Of a DNA stretch of 64,000 nucleotides, positions 1 through 9,024 are shown in pieces; the first letter of the stretch is position 1, and each line of letters begins with the position of its first letter. This DNA comes from Rhodoligotrophos appendicifer. GTDB lineage: Bacteria; Pseudomonadota; Alphaproteobacteria; Rhizobiales; Im1. The notes beneath the pieces were generated by a model. The model searched no databases and was not told the DNA's origin. It saw nothing but the letters and a program-made list of their open reading frames with translations. A program made the position numbers and the translations under genes. Location: contig NZ_VHKL01000002.1 of assembly GCF_007474605.1 (NCBI RefSeq), positions 124,001-188,000 on the forward strand, read 5' to 3'.

Positions 1-696
1 TATGGACTGCTCTCCCTGTTCGTGACTTGGATGTCCTTCCGGGACCAGCTCAGGGCCGTGCTGTGGAGTGACGCGGGCCTGTTCGCGCGGTTGGGGGCAG
101 TCGCCGACGCGGTTGCCAGGTCCGAATTCCTGTCGCCCTGGAACTTCGCCAGCCTCGACCAGATCAATGGGCGGCTCAACCAGTATATCTTCGTCGGCAA
201 GATGATCGAGTGGCATGCCCAGGTGCCGGGCCTCAGGCTCTATGGCGAGACCCTCTATCTGGCGCTCCTGGCCTGGATGCCGCGCTTCCTCTGGCCCGGA
301 AAACCCGAAATGGGCGGCAGCCAGTTCGTTGCCGAGCATACCGGCATGCGGTTCTCGGAGCGTGCGACCTTCGGTGCGGGGCCAGTGTTCGAGTTCTACG
401 TGAATTTCGGCCACGCGGGAGTGCTTCTCGGGTTCTTCGCCCTCGGCCTGTTCATCCATTTCGTGGACAAGAAGGCGGCGCTGGGATTGCGGGAGTGGCG
501 GCCTATGAGCTTTGCCGGCTGGTTCGCAGCCGGCATGGCCTTCATCGCACCGCTCACCGACTTCTTCTTCATGGTGAATACGGCGGTGATCTCCGCGGCC
601 CTGATCTGGGCGATCAGCCAGTTTCTGCAGAGCGGACATGCTCCTCGCCGCCGGGATGCCGCACGCGGGAAGATGACCGGGGCCCGTCACCGGTGA
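1..696 (+). CDS. Wzy-like polysaccharide polymerase, C-terminal part (5' end cut by window edge)
   Basis: The reading frame is open from base 1, so the gene begins outside the window; an internal GTG at 22 is not needed as a start. The visible 231 residues contain hydrophobic stretches typical of a polytopic membrane protein and a central periplasmic-like loop with RLNQ, YGETLY and PRFLWPGKPEMGG. These resemble the conserved loop of O-antigen or exopolysaccharide repeat polymerases. It is expected to join lipid-linked repeat units in the inner membrane. The stop overlaps the GTG start of the next glycosyltransferase (GTGA at 693-696), which supports translational coupling. The assignment rests on motif resemblance and cluster context; another multi-pass EPS membrane protein is possible. 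Confidence 0.6.
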   Translation, partial: YGLLSLFVTWMSFRDQLRAVLWSDAGLFARLGAVADAVARSEFLSPWNFASLDQINGRLNQYIFVGKMIEWHAQVPGLRLYGETLYLALLAWMPRFLWPGKPEMGGSQFVAEHTGMRFSERATFGAGPVFEFYVNFGHAGVLLGFFALGLFIHFVDKKAALGLREWRPMSFAGWFAAGMAFIAPLTDFFFMVNTAVISAALIWAISQFLQSGHAPRRRDAARGKMTGARHR

Positions 697-1841
697 GCGT
701 GCGCCCGAGGCTGTCCGACACGGCGGCCATCCTGATCTCGCCGGGCGCGGTCGACGCCTATCCGCCGGTGCAGTGTCAGGCGCGGCTTCTCAGCGAGGCC
801 GGCTATGCGGTCGAGGTGGTGACGACCTTTCGCAAAGGTGCGCAGGCCATGGCCTTCGCTGCTCCTGGCGTGAAGGTCACGATCGTGCACCCGCCCTGGT
901 GCCGCGGCCTCAGCCGGATGCACCGAACGACCAGCTTCCTCGCCAAGATCACTGCCGCGAGACTGGCAGCACGCGGCAAGCGGCTGGTGGAAATCGCGTT
1001 CGATCCGCTGGGGATGCTCTATAGCGACATGGCGCCCTTTCGGCCCAGCCTCCGCGGCGCACATTTTCATGAAAGCCTGCAGCATATCGAAACAAGCCGC
1101 GTGGAGCAGCGGCTGCGCCTGTCGCTCGGGCGCTACCAGTTCTGCATGGCCCCCGATGAGGATCGAGCCCAGCATATCAGGACAGTGCTCAGTCTGAAGG
1201 ACAGGTTCCTGGTGGTGCCCAACTACCCTTTGCGTGACGGTGCCGGAGAGACATTGCAGGTGGGGAAGACACCCGGTTTCGAAGTCGTCTATTGCGGCAC
1301 CATCGGAGAGACCCAGAAGATCGACATGATCGCCGCTTCCGTGGAGCAATGGCCGGGCGATGCTCAGTTCACCATCATCGGCGACGACGCCTCGCCCCTG
1401 GCGACACGGTTGAAGTCGGGCCTGTCGTCAAGGGTCAACATCGAAGGATGGATGCCCTACGACCTGCTGCGCAACAGGTTGGCGTCGGCTCGCCTCGGCA
1501 TCAGCCTCCTGGAGGGGGCATCCTTCCAGTGGCGATCCGCGTTGGGCGCGAGCAACAAGCGCTACCAGTATATGCAGGCGGGGCTGGCTCAGATCGGAGA
1601 CGGCAATCCAGGGGTGCCAGGCCTCATCGAGGGCAACGGGATCGGGATTTGCCTGAAGACTGTCTCTCCTGGCGACATTGCGGCGGCGGTTGCACTCTAC
1701 TGCAACACTCCAGAGCGATGCGTGATGGAGGGGCGGCGGGCGCGCCGGCTCTATTGGCAGAGATACAATTATGATCGTTGCTTTGCCCCGGTGATCGAGA
1801 TGATCGAGCACAGGTTGCAGCACCAGGCGCTGGCGTCCTAG
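693..1841 (+). CDS. Glycosyltransferase (GT-B fold, exopolysaccharide cluster)
   Basis: This 382-residue protein starts at the GTG that overlaps the upstream stop; the frame stays open much further upstream but only inside the preceding gene. The N-terminal half resembles an acceptor-binding Rossmann domain, with AILISPGAVDAYPP followed by QARLLSEAGYAVEVVT. The C-terminal half has the donor-domain pattern YCGTIGETQKID, IEGWMPYDLL and NKRYQYMQAGLAQIG, like the nucleotide-sugar site of GT4-type enzymes. It probably transfers a sugar to the growing lipid-linked repeat unit at the cytoplasmic membrane face. Donor and acceptor cannot be read from sequence. Confidence 0.75.
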   Translation: MSVRPRLSDTAAILISPGAVDAYPPVQCQARLLSEAGYAVEVVTTFRKGAQAMAFAAPGVKVTIVHPPWCRGLSRMHRTTSFLAKITAARLAARGKRLVEIAFDPLGMLYSDMAPFRPSLRGAHFHESLQHIETSRVEQRLRLSLGRYQFCMAPDEDRAQHIRTVLSLKDRFLVVPNYPLRDGAGETLQVGKTPGFEVVYCGTIGETQKIDMIAASVEQWPGDAQFTIIGDDASPLATRLKSGLSSRVNIEGWMPYDLLRNRLASARLGISLLEGASFQWRSALGASNKRYQYMQAGLAQIGDGNPGVPGLIEGNGIGICLKTVSPGDIAAAVALYCNTPERCVMEGRRARRLYWQRYNYDRCFAPVIEMIEHRLQHQALAS

Positions 1842-1845
1842 ACCT

Positions 1846-2994
1846 TTGGCGACCATCAACTTCATCTCCAACCTTGCGGAGGATTTGACGGGCGGCGGGT
1901 ACTCAGCGCGGAACAGGGCGGTGCTCAAGGCGCTGCGGCGTGACTATGAGGTGCGCTATGTGGGACCCATCGATCCGCCGGCCGCGCCACATCGCAAGCT
2001 GATCTCGAAGGCATTGCGGATGGTCGGCCTGCCGGGACGGTTCTCCTTCTACGATCCTGCACGGCTAGAGCGGATCGCCAAGGACTACGAGGCGCTGGCC
2101 GACAGGACGGCCAGGCTGGACTTCTTCCATGGCTTCACGCCCTGGATCCTGACCACGCCGTCACGGCCCTTCATCGCGTGGAACGACTGCACATTTCACG
2201 ACTACATGAATATCTATCATGATCGGAGCGATTTTTCCGGGGATGATCTCGCCAAGATCGAGCGGCGCGAGGCGACTTGGCTCGGAGGAGCAAACATAAT
2301 CGTCTTCAGGAGCACGTACTTCGCGAAGAGGGGTCTCGAACAATACGGGCTTCGTGCGGAGCTAGTGAAAAGCGTCAGTAATTTTGGGGCCGTCACCCCG
2401 CCAATGTCGGACGACTACCGCGATGAGGCGCTGTTCTTGTTCATGTCCACGAATTTTGCCGGAAAAGGCGGGTCCGTGGTGCTGGAGGCCTTCGCGAAGG
2501 TCCGCTCGCGCTTTCCCGAAAGCACATTGGCGGTGATCGGTGACCATGCCTCCGACGTGCCGCCTCCGGCGGGAGTGGAGTGGGTCGGCTTTCTGCGGAA
2601 GGACGATCCCCTGCAGCAGGCAAAGCTCGTTGGGCTGTTCTCACGGGGAATGGCGATCCTGCATCCGACGATGAAGGATACCAATCCGGCCGTCATCATC
2701 GAAGCCGCCTATTTCGGCTGCCCGGCCATCGCATCGCGCGCCTTTGCGATCCCAGAATTCGTGGAGGATGGGCGCACCGGGCTGCTGCTGGACGCACCGC
2801 GCGATCCCGATGAGGTCGCCGCCCAGATGATCTGGATGCTGGAAAATCCCGTGGCGTATGCAGAGATGCGCCGGGCGGTGCGAAGCCGAGCCCTGGCCGA
2901 GTTCACCGCAGATGCCTTCGAGGATCAGATTCTCGACATCGTGGCGGGGGTGCTGTCCCGAGCGGACCGCAGTTCGGCAGGATCCGGCGCGTGA
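1846..2994 (+). CDS. Glycosyltransferase family 4-like
   Basis: A 382-residue GT-B glycosyltransferase. The TTG at 1846 is the best start because it lies 4 bases after the previous stop and gives the typical N-terminus ATINFISN followed by a glycine-rich GGGYSARN loop. The C-terminal donor domain shows FMSTNFAGKGG (about residues 199-209), HPTMKDTNPAVIIEAAYFG with a likely catalytic Glu near 286, and IPEFVEDGRTGLLL. This is the EX7E-type arrangement of retaining GT4 enzymes. It acts in repeat-unit assembly. Its stop overlaps the next gene's GTG start (2991-2994). Sugar specificity is unknown. Confidence 0.8.
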   Translation: MATINFISNLAEDLTGGGYSARNRAVLKALRRDYEVRYVGPIDPPAAPHRKLISKALRMVGLPGRFSFYDPARLERIAKDYEALADRTARLDFFHGFTPWILTTPSRPFIAWNDCTFHDYMNIYHDRSDFSGDDLAKIERREATWLGGANIIVFRSTYFAKRGLEQYGLRAELVKSVSNFGAVTPPMSDDYRDEALFLFMSTNFAGKGGSVVLEAFAKVRSRFPESTLAVIGDHASDVPPPAGVEWVGFLRKDDPLQQAKLVGLFSRGMAILHPTMKDTNPAVIIEAAYFGCPAIASRAFAIPEFVEDGRTGLLLDAPRDPDEVAAQMIWMLENPVAYAEMRRAVRSRALAEFTADAFEDQILDIVAGVLSRADRSSAGSGA

Positions 2995-3821
2995 TCCATT
3001 CGATCGCGGGCTGGCTGCTGAAACACCGCCACCGGCGGGGAGCCACCAGACTGCTCGGCCTGGTGCTGACGGTGCTCCCCACCACACGGTCCCATTATGG
3101 GCCGAGGATGCGAGTCCGGCGGAGGGACTTCACGAACTGGGCGTCAATCTGGGGGCTGTATGGCGCGACCTTGCGCGACGTCATCGAAGTCCTTCCGAGG
3201 GATTCGATGTTCCTCGACATCGGTGCGAATACCGGGATCTATTCGCTGGTGGCGGCACGCCATCTGAATGACGGCTATGTCTTCTGCTTCGAACCCAACC
3301 CCATAATCTATGGGGATCTGGTGGCGAATATCCGGCTGAACGCGTCCACCAATCTCTTCCCCTTCAACGCCGCGGTCGGGACCCATTCGGAGATCTCGAC
3401 CCTCGTCTTCGATGCGCATCATTCAGGCGGCGGTTTCCTCGCCGGCAAAGACGGGTCGTCGCGGGGTGTGCCCGTGCTCGTGATCCATCTCGGAGACATG
3501 ACCGTGATCGACAAGGTGGCCAGCGAGCGGATCCTGCTGTGCAAGATCGATGTGGAGGGAGCGGAGGCGGATGTTCTCGCCTCCCTCGACCAAAGCGGGC
3601 TGCTGAAGAAGGTGGACGCCGTCTATATCGAGATCAGTCGGCAAAACCTTGCCCGTTTCGGGACGAATGTGGAGGCCATCTACAGCGTGCTGCTGGCGCA
3701 TGGCTACAGACCGCTGATCGGCTGCGAGTCCATGGTCGACGGGGACGAGCTGTTCTGCAGACGGTCCAGCCCGCTCTGGCCCGTCCTTGCATCCGTCGTC
3801 GGCGCCGTCACCGAGCCTTGA
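2991..3821 (+). CDS. FkbM family SAM-dependent methyltransferase
   Basis: A 276-residue FkbM-type O-methyltransferase starting at the GTG that overlaps the previous stop. The SAM-binding motif FLDIGANTGIYSL lies near residues 74-86, followed by the acidic loop FEPNP and the FkbM signature KIDVEGAEADVL near residue 185. In polysaccharide clusters these enzymes usually methylate sugar hydroxyls, so this gene probably decorates the polymer or an intermediate. A second FkbM gene lies at 10211, suggesting two methylated positions. The exact substrate is inference. Confidence 0.85.
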   Translation: MIHSIAGWLLKHRHRRGATRLLGLVLTVLPTTRSHYGPRMRVRRRDFTNWASIWGLYGATLRDVIEVLPRDSMFLDIGANTGIYSLVAARHLNDGYVFCFEPNPIIYGDLVANIRLNASTNLFPFNAAVGTHSEISTLVFDAHHSGGGFLAGKDGSSRGVPVLVIHLGDMTVIDKVASERILLCKIDVEGAEADVLASLDQSGLLKKVDAVYIEISRQNLARFGTNVEAIYSVLLAHGYRPLIGCESMVDGDELFCRRSSPLWPVLASVVGAVTEP

Positions 3822-4969
3822 CGCGCATCGGACCGAAGATCCTGCATCTGACGCCTGGTTGCTTCGACAAGGGCGGGATCAGCCGCTATTCGCGCTATCA
3901 AATATCGTCGCTGCGTCGGATCTGCGGGGTGGAAAACGTCAAGGTGCTGTCGCTGCTCGGGCCCGACGACAACAGGTTGGAGGAGGATTTCGCCGTCGAA
4001 TGGCACGGACCCGAGGGGGGCGGATCGGCCACCCGGCGCGATCGGCTGGCGTTCGCCAGTCGCGCGGTCGGACTCGCCTCCCGGTGGCGGCCGGACCTGG
4101 TCTGGTCGGCGCATGTGAATTTCGGTCCCCTGCAGGCAATGGCCGCGCGACTGGCGGGCGCACGCAGCGTGCTCAATGTCTATGGGTTGGAGATCTGGAG
4201 CGGGCTCACCGCGCCTCGCCGGGCCTGCATGGGGCGGACCGACAGGGTCATTGCAGATTGTCACTTCACCGCGAACTACGTCACGGAGAACGGATTGCAC
4301 ACGCGCCCACCCGAGGTGATCTGGGACCCCGTCGATCTCGACCGCTTCCTTCCTGGGGAACCGGACCGGGATCTGCGTCGCAAATATGGCATTCCCGATC
4401 CGGAGGCGCATTTCATCGTCATGACGCTGGGGCGGCTGGCGAAGATCGCAGCTCATAAGGGGTATGACCGGTTGATCGAGGTGGTCGCCTCCGTGATCCC
4501 GGAGAGACCCGAATTGCGGCTGGTCATTGCGGGACGCGGCGACGACCGATCACGGCTGGAAGCGCTCGCGACCAGGCTCGGCGTCAGAGAGTGCGTGCAT
4601 TTCAGCGGGGCCATCGATGAGGCGGATCTGGCCGGGGTCTACCGGTGCGCCCATGTCTTCTCGCTGGTCAGCGATCGCGGGGCGGGGCGCGGCGAGGGAC
4701 TGCCGCTCACGCCGCTGGAGGCCATGGCCTGCGGTGTCCCGGTGATCGTCGGCGACGAGGACGGGTCGCAGGAAGCGATCTGCGGCGACCGAAACGGCTT
4801 CATCGTCTCGCCGCGCGATGCCGTGGGACATGCCGCCGTTCTGTTGCGGCTTGCAAGGAATCGCAGCCTCCGCTCAGGCATGGCCGAGGAAGCGGTGGCG
4901 GTGGCCCGCGAGCGGTTCGGCCTCGAAGCCTTCACCCGCAAGCATGCTGCCTTTCTCAGCGACCTTTGA
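3818..4969 (+). CDS. Glycosyltransferase family 1/4
   Basis: Starting at the TTG that overlaps the FkbM stop (TTGA, 3818-3821), this is a 383-residue GT-B enzyme. The N-terminus reads PKILHLTPGCFDKGGISRYS, a typical acceptor-domain opening. The donor domain contains DPVDLDRFLPG, LGRLAK, FSGAIDEADLAGVYRCAHVF and LTPLEAMACGVPVI, the latter containing the conserved Glu that contacts the nucleotide ribose. It belongs to the chain of coupled EPS genes. An in-frame extension upstream to 3539 lies wholly inside the methyltransferase gene and is not used. Donor and linkage are unknown. Confidence 0.85.
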   Translation: MTRIGPKILHLTPGCFDKGGISRYSRYQISSLRRICGVENVKVLSLLGPDDNRLEEDFAVEWHGPEGGGSATRRDRLAFASRAVGLASRWRPDLVWSAHVNFGPLQAMAARLAGARSVLNVYGLEIWSGLTAPRRACMGRTDRVIADCHFTANYVTENGLHTRPPEVIWDPVDLDRFLPGEPDRDLRRKYGIPDPEAHFIVMTLGRLAKIAAHKGYDRLIEVVASVIPERPELRLVIAGRGDDRSRLEALATRLGVRECVHFSGAIDEADLAGVYRCAHVFSLVSDRGAGRGEGLPLTPLEAMACGVPVIVGDEDGSQEAICGDRNGFIVSPRDAVGHAAVLLRLARNRSLRSGMAEEAVAVARERFGLEAFTRKHAAFLSDL

Positions 4970-4983
4970 CAGCTTCCCATTCC

Positions 4984-6177
4984 GTGAACATCGTCATCTT
5001 CGCTCCCAATTACTTGCCGGCAACGCGCTATGGCGGACCGGTCCAATCGAGTCATGGGCTGGCGCGCAGCCTGGTTCGGCTGGGTCACAATGTGCAGGTC
5101 TTCACCACCAATGAGGACGGCCCGGACAGGCTCGACGTTCCGCTCGACACTCCGGTCCTGATCGACGGTGTCATCGTGCGCTATTATGCGATCGCTGCGC
5201 TGCGGCGGCTGTACTGGTCGCGGTCGTTGCGCAAGGGTCTGAAACGGAGCCTCCGCCATGCGGACGTCCTGCATATCAACGGCGCTTTTCTCTGGCCGGG
5301 GCCAATGGCTGCAAAGCTGGCCAGAAGGATGGGTGTGCCTTACGTCCACTCGCCGAGGGGAATGCTCACTGCCGAGCTGATCCAGAGGAAATCGCGGCTG
5401 GTCAAGCGGTGCTGGATCGCACTGTTCGAGGAGAGGTGCATCCGACTGGCCGCCGCGGTCCATGCGACCTCGGCGCTGGAGGCGTCCGACGTGCGGGAGC
5501 TGTGTCCTCGCAGCGCCCCCATCGTGGTCATTCCCAATGGCGTCGAAGCGCCGGTCGAGCGCGGGCATCACGCCGGCGTGGATCATTGGGCCGAGGTGCC
5601 GCCCGGATCCCGGGTCGCGTTTCTGGGGCGACTGGACTGGAAGAAGGGTGTCGACCTCGCCATCGAAGCTGTGCTGCACTGTCCCGGCGCGCGGCTCCGG
5701 ATCGGGGGTTACGACCAGATGGAGGTGGCCGGGCTGATCGCGCGTTTCGATCCCGGGGGAGAGCGGGTGAGATATGTGGGCCCTTTGGTGGGGCAGGAGA
5801 AATGGTCGTTCCTGGCGCATGCGGATCTGTTGGTCGTGCCGTCGAGCCATGAGAATTTCGGCAATGTGGTGCCCGAAGCGCTGGCCATGGGGACGCCGGT
5901 CATCTGCACCCGCCGCGTCGGTGCTGCAACCATCGTGCAGCGCCTCGATCCGGCCTCAGTGGTCGAGCGCGACGTGCAAGAGATTGCAGGGGCCATTGCT
6001 CGCCTGCTGGGGAACGACGTGCTGAGGGGCGAGATCGGCGCCGCCGGAGAAAGGCTCGTGAGGGCGGAATATTCCTGGGACGGCGTCGCAGCGCGGATGG
6101 CGGAGGTCTATGCCGCATCTGCGCGGGCGCGGAAGACGGCGCGCCCCGTCTGGCACCGCGTGCCGGCCAGGCCCTGA
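4984..6177 (+). CDS. Glycosyltransferase family 4
   Basis: A 397-residue enzyme starting at GTG 4984, 14 bases after the previous stop; this start gives the canonical beginning NIVIFAPNYLPATRYGGP. It carries the GT4 markers HSPRGML, PNGVEAPV, FLGRLDWKKGVDLAIEA and SSHENFGNVVPEALAMGTPVI, with the catalytic EX7E-like region in the last. It should use an NDP-sugar at the cytoplasmic membrane to extend the repeat unit. The frame is open upstream to 4645, but that segment overlaps the preceding glycosyltransferase in another frame and is not coding. Confidence 0.88.
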   Translation: MNIVIFAPNYLPATRYGGPVQSSHGLARSLVRLGHNVQVFTTNEDGPDRLDVPLDTPVLIDGVIVRYYAIAALRRLYWSRSLRKGLKRSLRHADVLHINGAFLWPGPMAAKLARRMGVPYVHSPRGMLTAELIQRKSRLVKRCWIALFEERCIRLAAAVHATSALEASDVRELCPRSAPIVVIPNGVEAPVERGHHAGVDHWAEVPPGSRVAFLGRLDWKKGVDLAIEAVLHCPGARLRIGGYDQMEVAGLIARFDPGGERVRYVGPLVGQEKWSFLAHADLLVVPSSHENFGNVVPEALAMGTPVICTRRVGAATIVQRLDPASVVERDVQEIAGAIARLLGNDVLRGEIGAAGERLVRAEYSWDGVAARMAEVYAASARARKTARPVWHRVPARP

Positions 6178-6183
6178 GCAGCC

Positions 6184-7008
6184 ATGGGTGCGTTGCCCAA
6201 TCTGATCGTCATAGGCGGCATGAAATGCGGGACCACCAGCTTTCACGCCTATTTCGACCGTCATCCCGCGATTGGCATGTCGAACCCGAAGGAGGTGAAT
6301 TTCTTCGCGGGCGAGAATGCCCATCGCGGGGTCGACTGGTATCAAAGCCTTTTCGACGGGACCAAGCCTGTCCGCGGCGAATCCTCCCAGAATTACAGCA
6401 AGGCCCATCATCCGCTTTATGCCGGGGCGCCGAAGCGCATCCACGACCTGGTGCCGGAGTGCAAGCTCATCTATCTGGTGAGAGATCCCATCGAACGGTA
6501 TCTGTCGCATCTGGTCGAGAGCTATATCGGAAATGACCAGCACAAGATCCAATGGGCGCAAGCCAACGACCATTACGTCAAGACCAGCCTCTATTATTAT
6601 CAGCTGTCGTACTTCCTCGACTATTTCCCGCTGAGTCAGATCCTAGTTCTGGATGTTGCGCGCATCCGCAGAGACCGCTTGTCCGCAATGAACCAAGCCT
6701 TCGATTTCCTGGGGGTCGAACGCTTCACAGAGGCGACCGCCTTCGACTTCGTCGTCAATGAGAATGGTGAGGACATCGTGCCCAACCACATGCGGCGCCA
6801 TCCTGCCTATCGGGTGGCCAACCGCCTGGCGCCCCGCATGACGGATCGGCTCCTGAAGACGCCGTTGCTGCGCAATGCCCTGTTTCCCGGCAGCCTGAAA
6901 AAGAAGCTGACCGAGGAGGAGCATGCCAGGCTCGCCAATCGCTTCCGGCCGGATGTCGAGCACTTGCGAAAGTTGACGGGGCAGTCCTTCTCCGCCTGGT
7001 CCTTGTGA
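6184..7008 (+). CDS. PAPS-dependent sulfotransferase
   Basis: A 274-residue sulfotransferase-fold protein. The 5'-phosphosulfate loop is IGGMKCGTTSFH (residues 10-21), followed by PKEVNFF, typical of carbohydrate sulfotransferases of the heparan sulfotransferase type. The 3'-phosphate motif is LIYLVRDPIERYLSH. Family members move a sulfuryl group from PAPS to a hydroxyl or amino group. Set between glycosyltransferases and a flippase, it probably sulfates the polysaccharide or its lipid-linked precursor. It starts at ATG 6184, 6 bases after the previous stop. PAPS-synthesis genes are not in this window. The exact acceptor is unknown. Confidence 0.85.
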   Translation: MGALPNLIVIGGMKCGTTSFHAYFDRHPAIGMSNPKEVNFFAGENAHRGVDWYQSLFDGTKPVRGESSQNYSKAHHPLYAGAPKRIHDLVPECKLIYLVRDPIERYLSHLVESYIGNDQHKIQWAQANDHYVKTSLYYYQLSYFLDYFPLSQILVLDVARIRRDRLSAMNQAFDFLGVERFTEATAFDFVVNENGEDIVPNHMRRHPAYRVANRLAPRMTDRLLKTPLLRNALFPGSLKKKLTEEEHARLANRFRPDVEHLRKLTGQSFSAWSL

Positions 7009-7114
7009 ACGGCTGCATTCGTGACGGCCGGTTGCAGGGTGGGGCTGCGGACATCACGGTTGCAAAGCCGGCGGGCGCTGCGCCGTTCATGCCAGATGAT
7101 CCCGTGTCGCGACC

Positions 7115-8377
7115 ATGATCCGACGATTGGCACGCTCAGGATTTCTGCGCTCGGTTGCGAAATTGTCGACCGGACAGCTCATCGCGGCGGCCATTCCGAT
7201 CTTGGCGGCCCCGTTGCTGGGGCGGCTCTATGTGCCCTCGGATTACGGCATCCTCGCCACCTATATGGCCTATGCCCATGTGCTTGCCAGTGTCAGCACG
7301 CTGCAGTTCCACCAGGCGATCCTCGCGGAATTGCGAGACGAGCGGGCCGAACAGCTGGTGGCGGTCTGCTTCTGGGCCTCGGTCCCGGTCGCACTCGGTG
7401 GAGCCCTGCTGGGGGCGTGCCTGTATGTATGGATGGGGGGCACCCAGGCCTATTCGGAGGCAAGGGGATGGATCCTGTGCCTGCCGCTGAGCATCCTGGC
7501 CAGTGGGACCATCACAGCGCTGTCCACGATGGTGGGACGCTATCGACGGTTCGGGCTGGTGGCGCGAAACCAAGTCTCGCTGGTGGCGTTCAGCACCGCC
7601 CTTTCTGTGATCCTCGGGCTTTACGGCTACGGCGCCGACGGACTGCTTTTCGCCTATCTGGGGGGACAAGCGGTGTCGTTGACAGGACTGCTGATCGCGT
7701 TTCATCGGATGCGGCCAAGAAGGAGAGTCTGGCGAGCCAGCCGGCGCCGCATCATCGTGCTCGCCAAGCGGCACAGGAGCTATCCCCGGTTCGCCCTGCC
7801 CGCCGCAATGATGAACTCCGTCAACCAGCAGATCCCGAGCTTCGCCCTAAGCTTCATGGGTCTGACCGCGGTTCTGGGATCATTCGTGCGCGCGCGACAG
7901 CTCATGGCGGCGCCCATGAGCCTTCTCGGGACCTCAATCTCCCAAGTGTTCCGGCAACATGCCTCCCATCAGTATCGCCAGACCGGGTCCTGCCGGGAGA
8001 TCTATCTGAAAACGCTGATCGGCCTGAGCACGGCCGGTTTGATGCCGACTTTGCTGCTGTCGGTCTATGCGCCCGAGCTCTTCACCTTCATCCTCGGTCC
8101 GAACTGGACGAGCGCCGGTGAGACGGCGCGGCTGCTGGTGCCTGTGGTCTTCCTGCGATTTCTCTCGGCGCCGCTGTCCTCCATCCTCTATTTCACCGGC
8201 GCCCAGAAGCTCGGAATGATCCTGTCGGGCATCGGCTTCCTGCTCATCGCGGGAGCGGTGTGCGCAACAGCCATTCTGTCTCGACAGGGCGAACTGATCA
8301 TCCTGGCCTATTCGGCGAGCGCCTCGCTTGTCTACCTGGCTCATATCGTGGCGTGCTGGCGACTTTCGCGACAATGA
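7115..8377 (+). CDS. Wzx-like polysaccharide flippase (MATE/MOP superfamily)
   Basis: A 420-residue polytopic membrane protein with roughly 12 hydrophobic segments. The opening SVAKLSTGQLIAAAIPILAAPLLGRLYVPSDYG is the standard start of Wzx-type lipopolysaccharide biosynthesis flippases, where a first amphipathic helix precedes the LGRLYxPxDYG motif. It should move undecaprenyl-linked repeat units across the inner membrane for a Wzy-type polymerase such as the partial gene at the left edge. About 106 bases separate it from the sulfotransferase, the largest gap in this cluster apart from the 3' end. Its stop overlaps the next ATG (ATGA at 8374-8377). Confidence 0.85.
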   Translation: MIRRLARSGFLRSVAKLSTGQLIAAAIPILAAPLLGRLYVPSDYGILATYMAYAHVLASVSTLQFHQAILAELRDERAEQLVAVCFWASVPVALGGALLGACLYVWMGGTQAYSEARGWILCLPLSILASGTITALSTMVGRYRRFGLVARNQVSLVAFSTALSVILGLYGYGADGLLFAYLGGQAVSLTGLLIAFHRMRPRRRVWRASRRRIIVLAKRHRSYPRFALPAAMMNSVNQQIPSFALSFMGLTAVLGSFVRARQLMAAPMSLLGTSISQVFRQHASHQYRQTGSCREIYLKTLIGLSTAGLMPTLLLSVYAPELFTFILGPNWTSAGETARLLVPVVFLRFLSAPLSSILYFTGAQKLGMILSGIGFLLIAGAVCATAILSRQGELIILAYSASASLVYLAHIVACWRLSRQ

Positions 8378-9024
8378 TTCCGCGTTGGCCGCTGATCGGC
8401 AAGCTGCTGCGCAGCCCAATGCGGATCCTGGAGCTCCTCGTGGTGCGGCATCGCTCCTTTAGGTTTCTCCGGGAGACGGCGCAGACGTCTCTGCCGATCA
8501 CGTTCGACATGTGGTTTCGGCATTTCGTCCTGAGAGGAAACACGGGGCCCTATTGGCCGATCCATCCGACCAGCGAGGTGAAGGGGTGGAAGAACATCCT
8601 GGTGGGGGTCGAGACGTGTCCCGGCTACATGCCCGGGTGCTATATCCAGGGTCTGGGGAAGATCAAGATCGGCAGCTATGGAAGAATAGCGGCCAATGTC
8701 TCGATCATCAGCAGCAACCACGATGTGGAAGACCTCAGCCGGCACGCGCTGGATGAAGTGACGATCGGGGATTATTGCTGGCTGTCGGCCGGAGCCGTGG
8801 TGCTGCCGGGCGTCACCTTGGGGGATTTCACCATCGTGGGCGCCGGGGCCGTCGTGACGAAGTCCTTCCCGGACGGGTTCTGCGTCATCGCGGGCAACCC
8901 GGCGAAGATGATCCGCCGGTTGGATCCGGCGCGATGCGTTCGGCATGAGAGCCCCTATCGCTATCACGGCTATATCCGCGACGACGAATTCGATCGATAC
9001 CGACGAGATCATCTCCATGTCTGA
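8374..9024 (+). CDS. Left-handed beta-helix acyltransferase (WbbJ/maa type)
   Basis: A 216-residue acyltransferase starting at ATG 8374, which overlaps the flippase stop. Hexapeptide repeats run from about residue 90, with the typical active-site region SSNHDVE containing the likely catalytic His, then WLSAGAVVLPGVTLGDFTIVGAGAVVTKSF and the C-terminal VIAGNPAKMIRR. It is expected to O- or N-acetylate a sugar of the repeat unit using acetyl-CoA as a trimer. The in-frame extension to 8260 lies inside the flippase and is not used. The ORF ends by overlapping the next glycosyltransferase by 8 bases. Confidence 0.85.
   Translation: MIPRWPLIGKLLRSPMRILELLVVRHRSFRFLRETAQTSLPITFDMWFRHFVLRGNTGPYWPIHPTSEVKGWKNILVGVETCPGYMPGCYIQGLGKIKIGSYGRIAANVSIISSNHDVEDLSRHALDEVTIGDYCWLSAGAVVLPGVTLGDFTIVGAGAVVTKSFPDGFCVIAGNPAKMIRRLDPARCVRHESPYRYHGYIRDDEFDRYRRDHLHV

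Noticed and set aside
210-692. N-terminal extension of the glycosyltransferase frame
   Set aside because: Lies entirely within the polymerase gene in another frame; the GTG at 693 gives a family-typical N-terminus.
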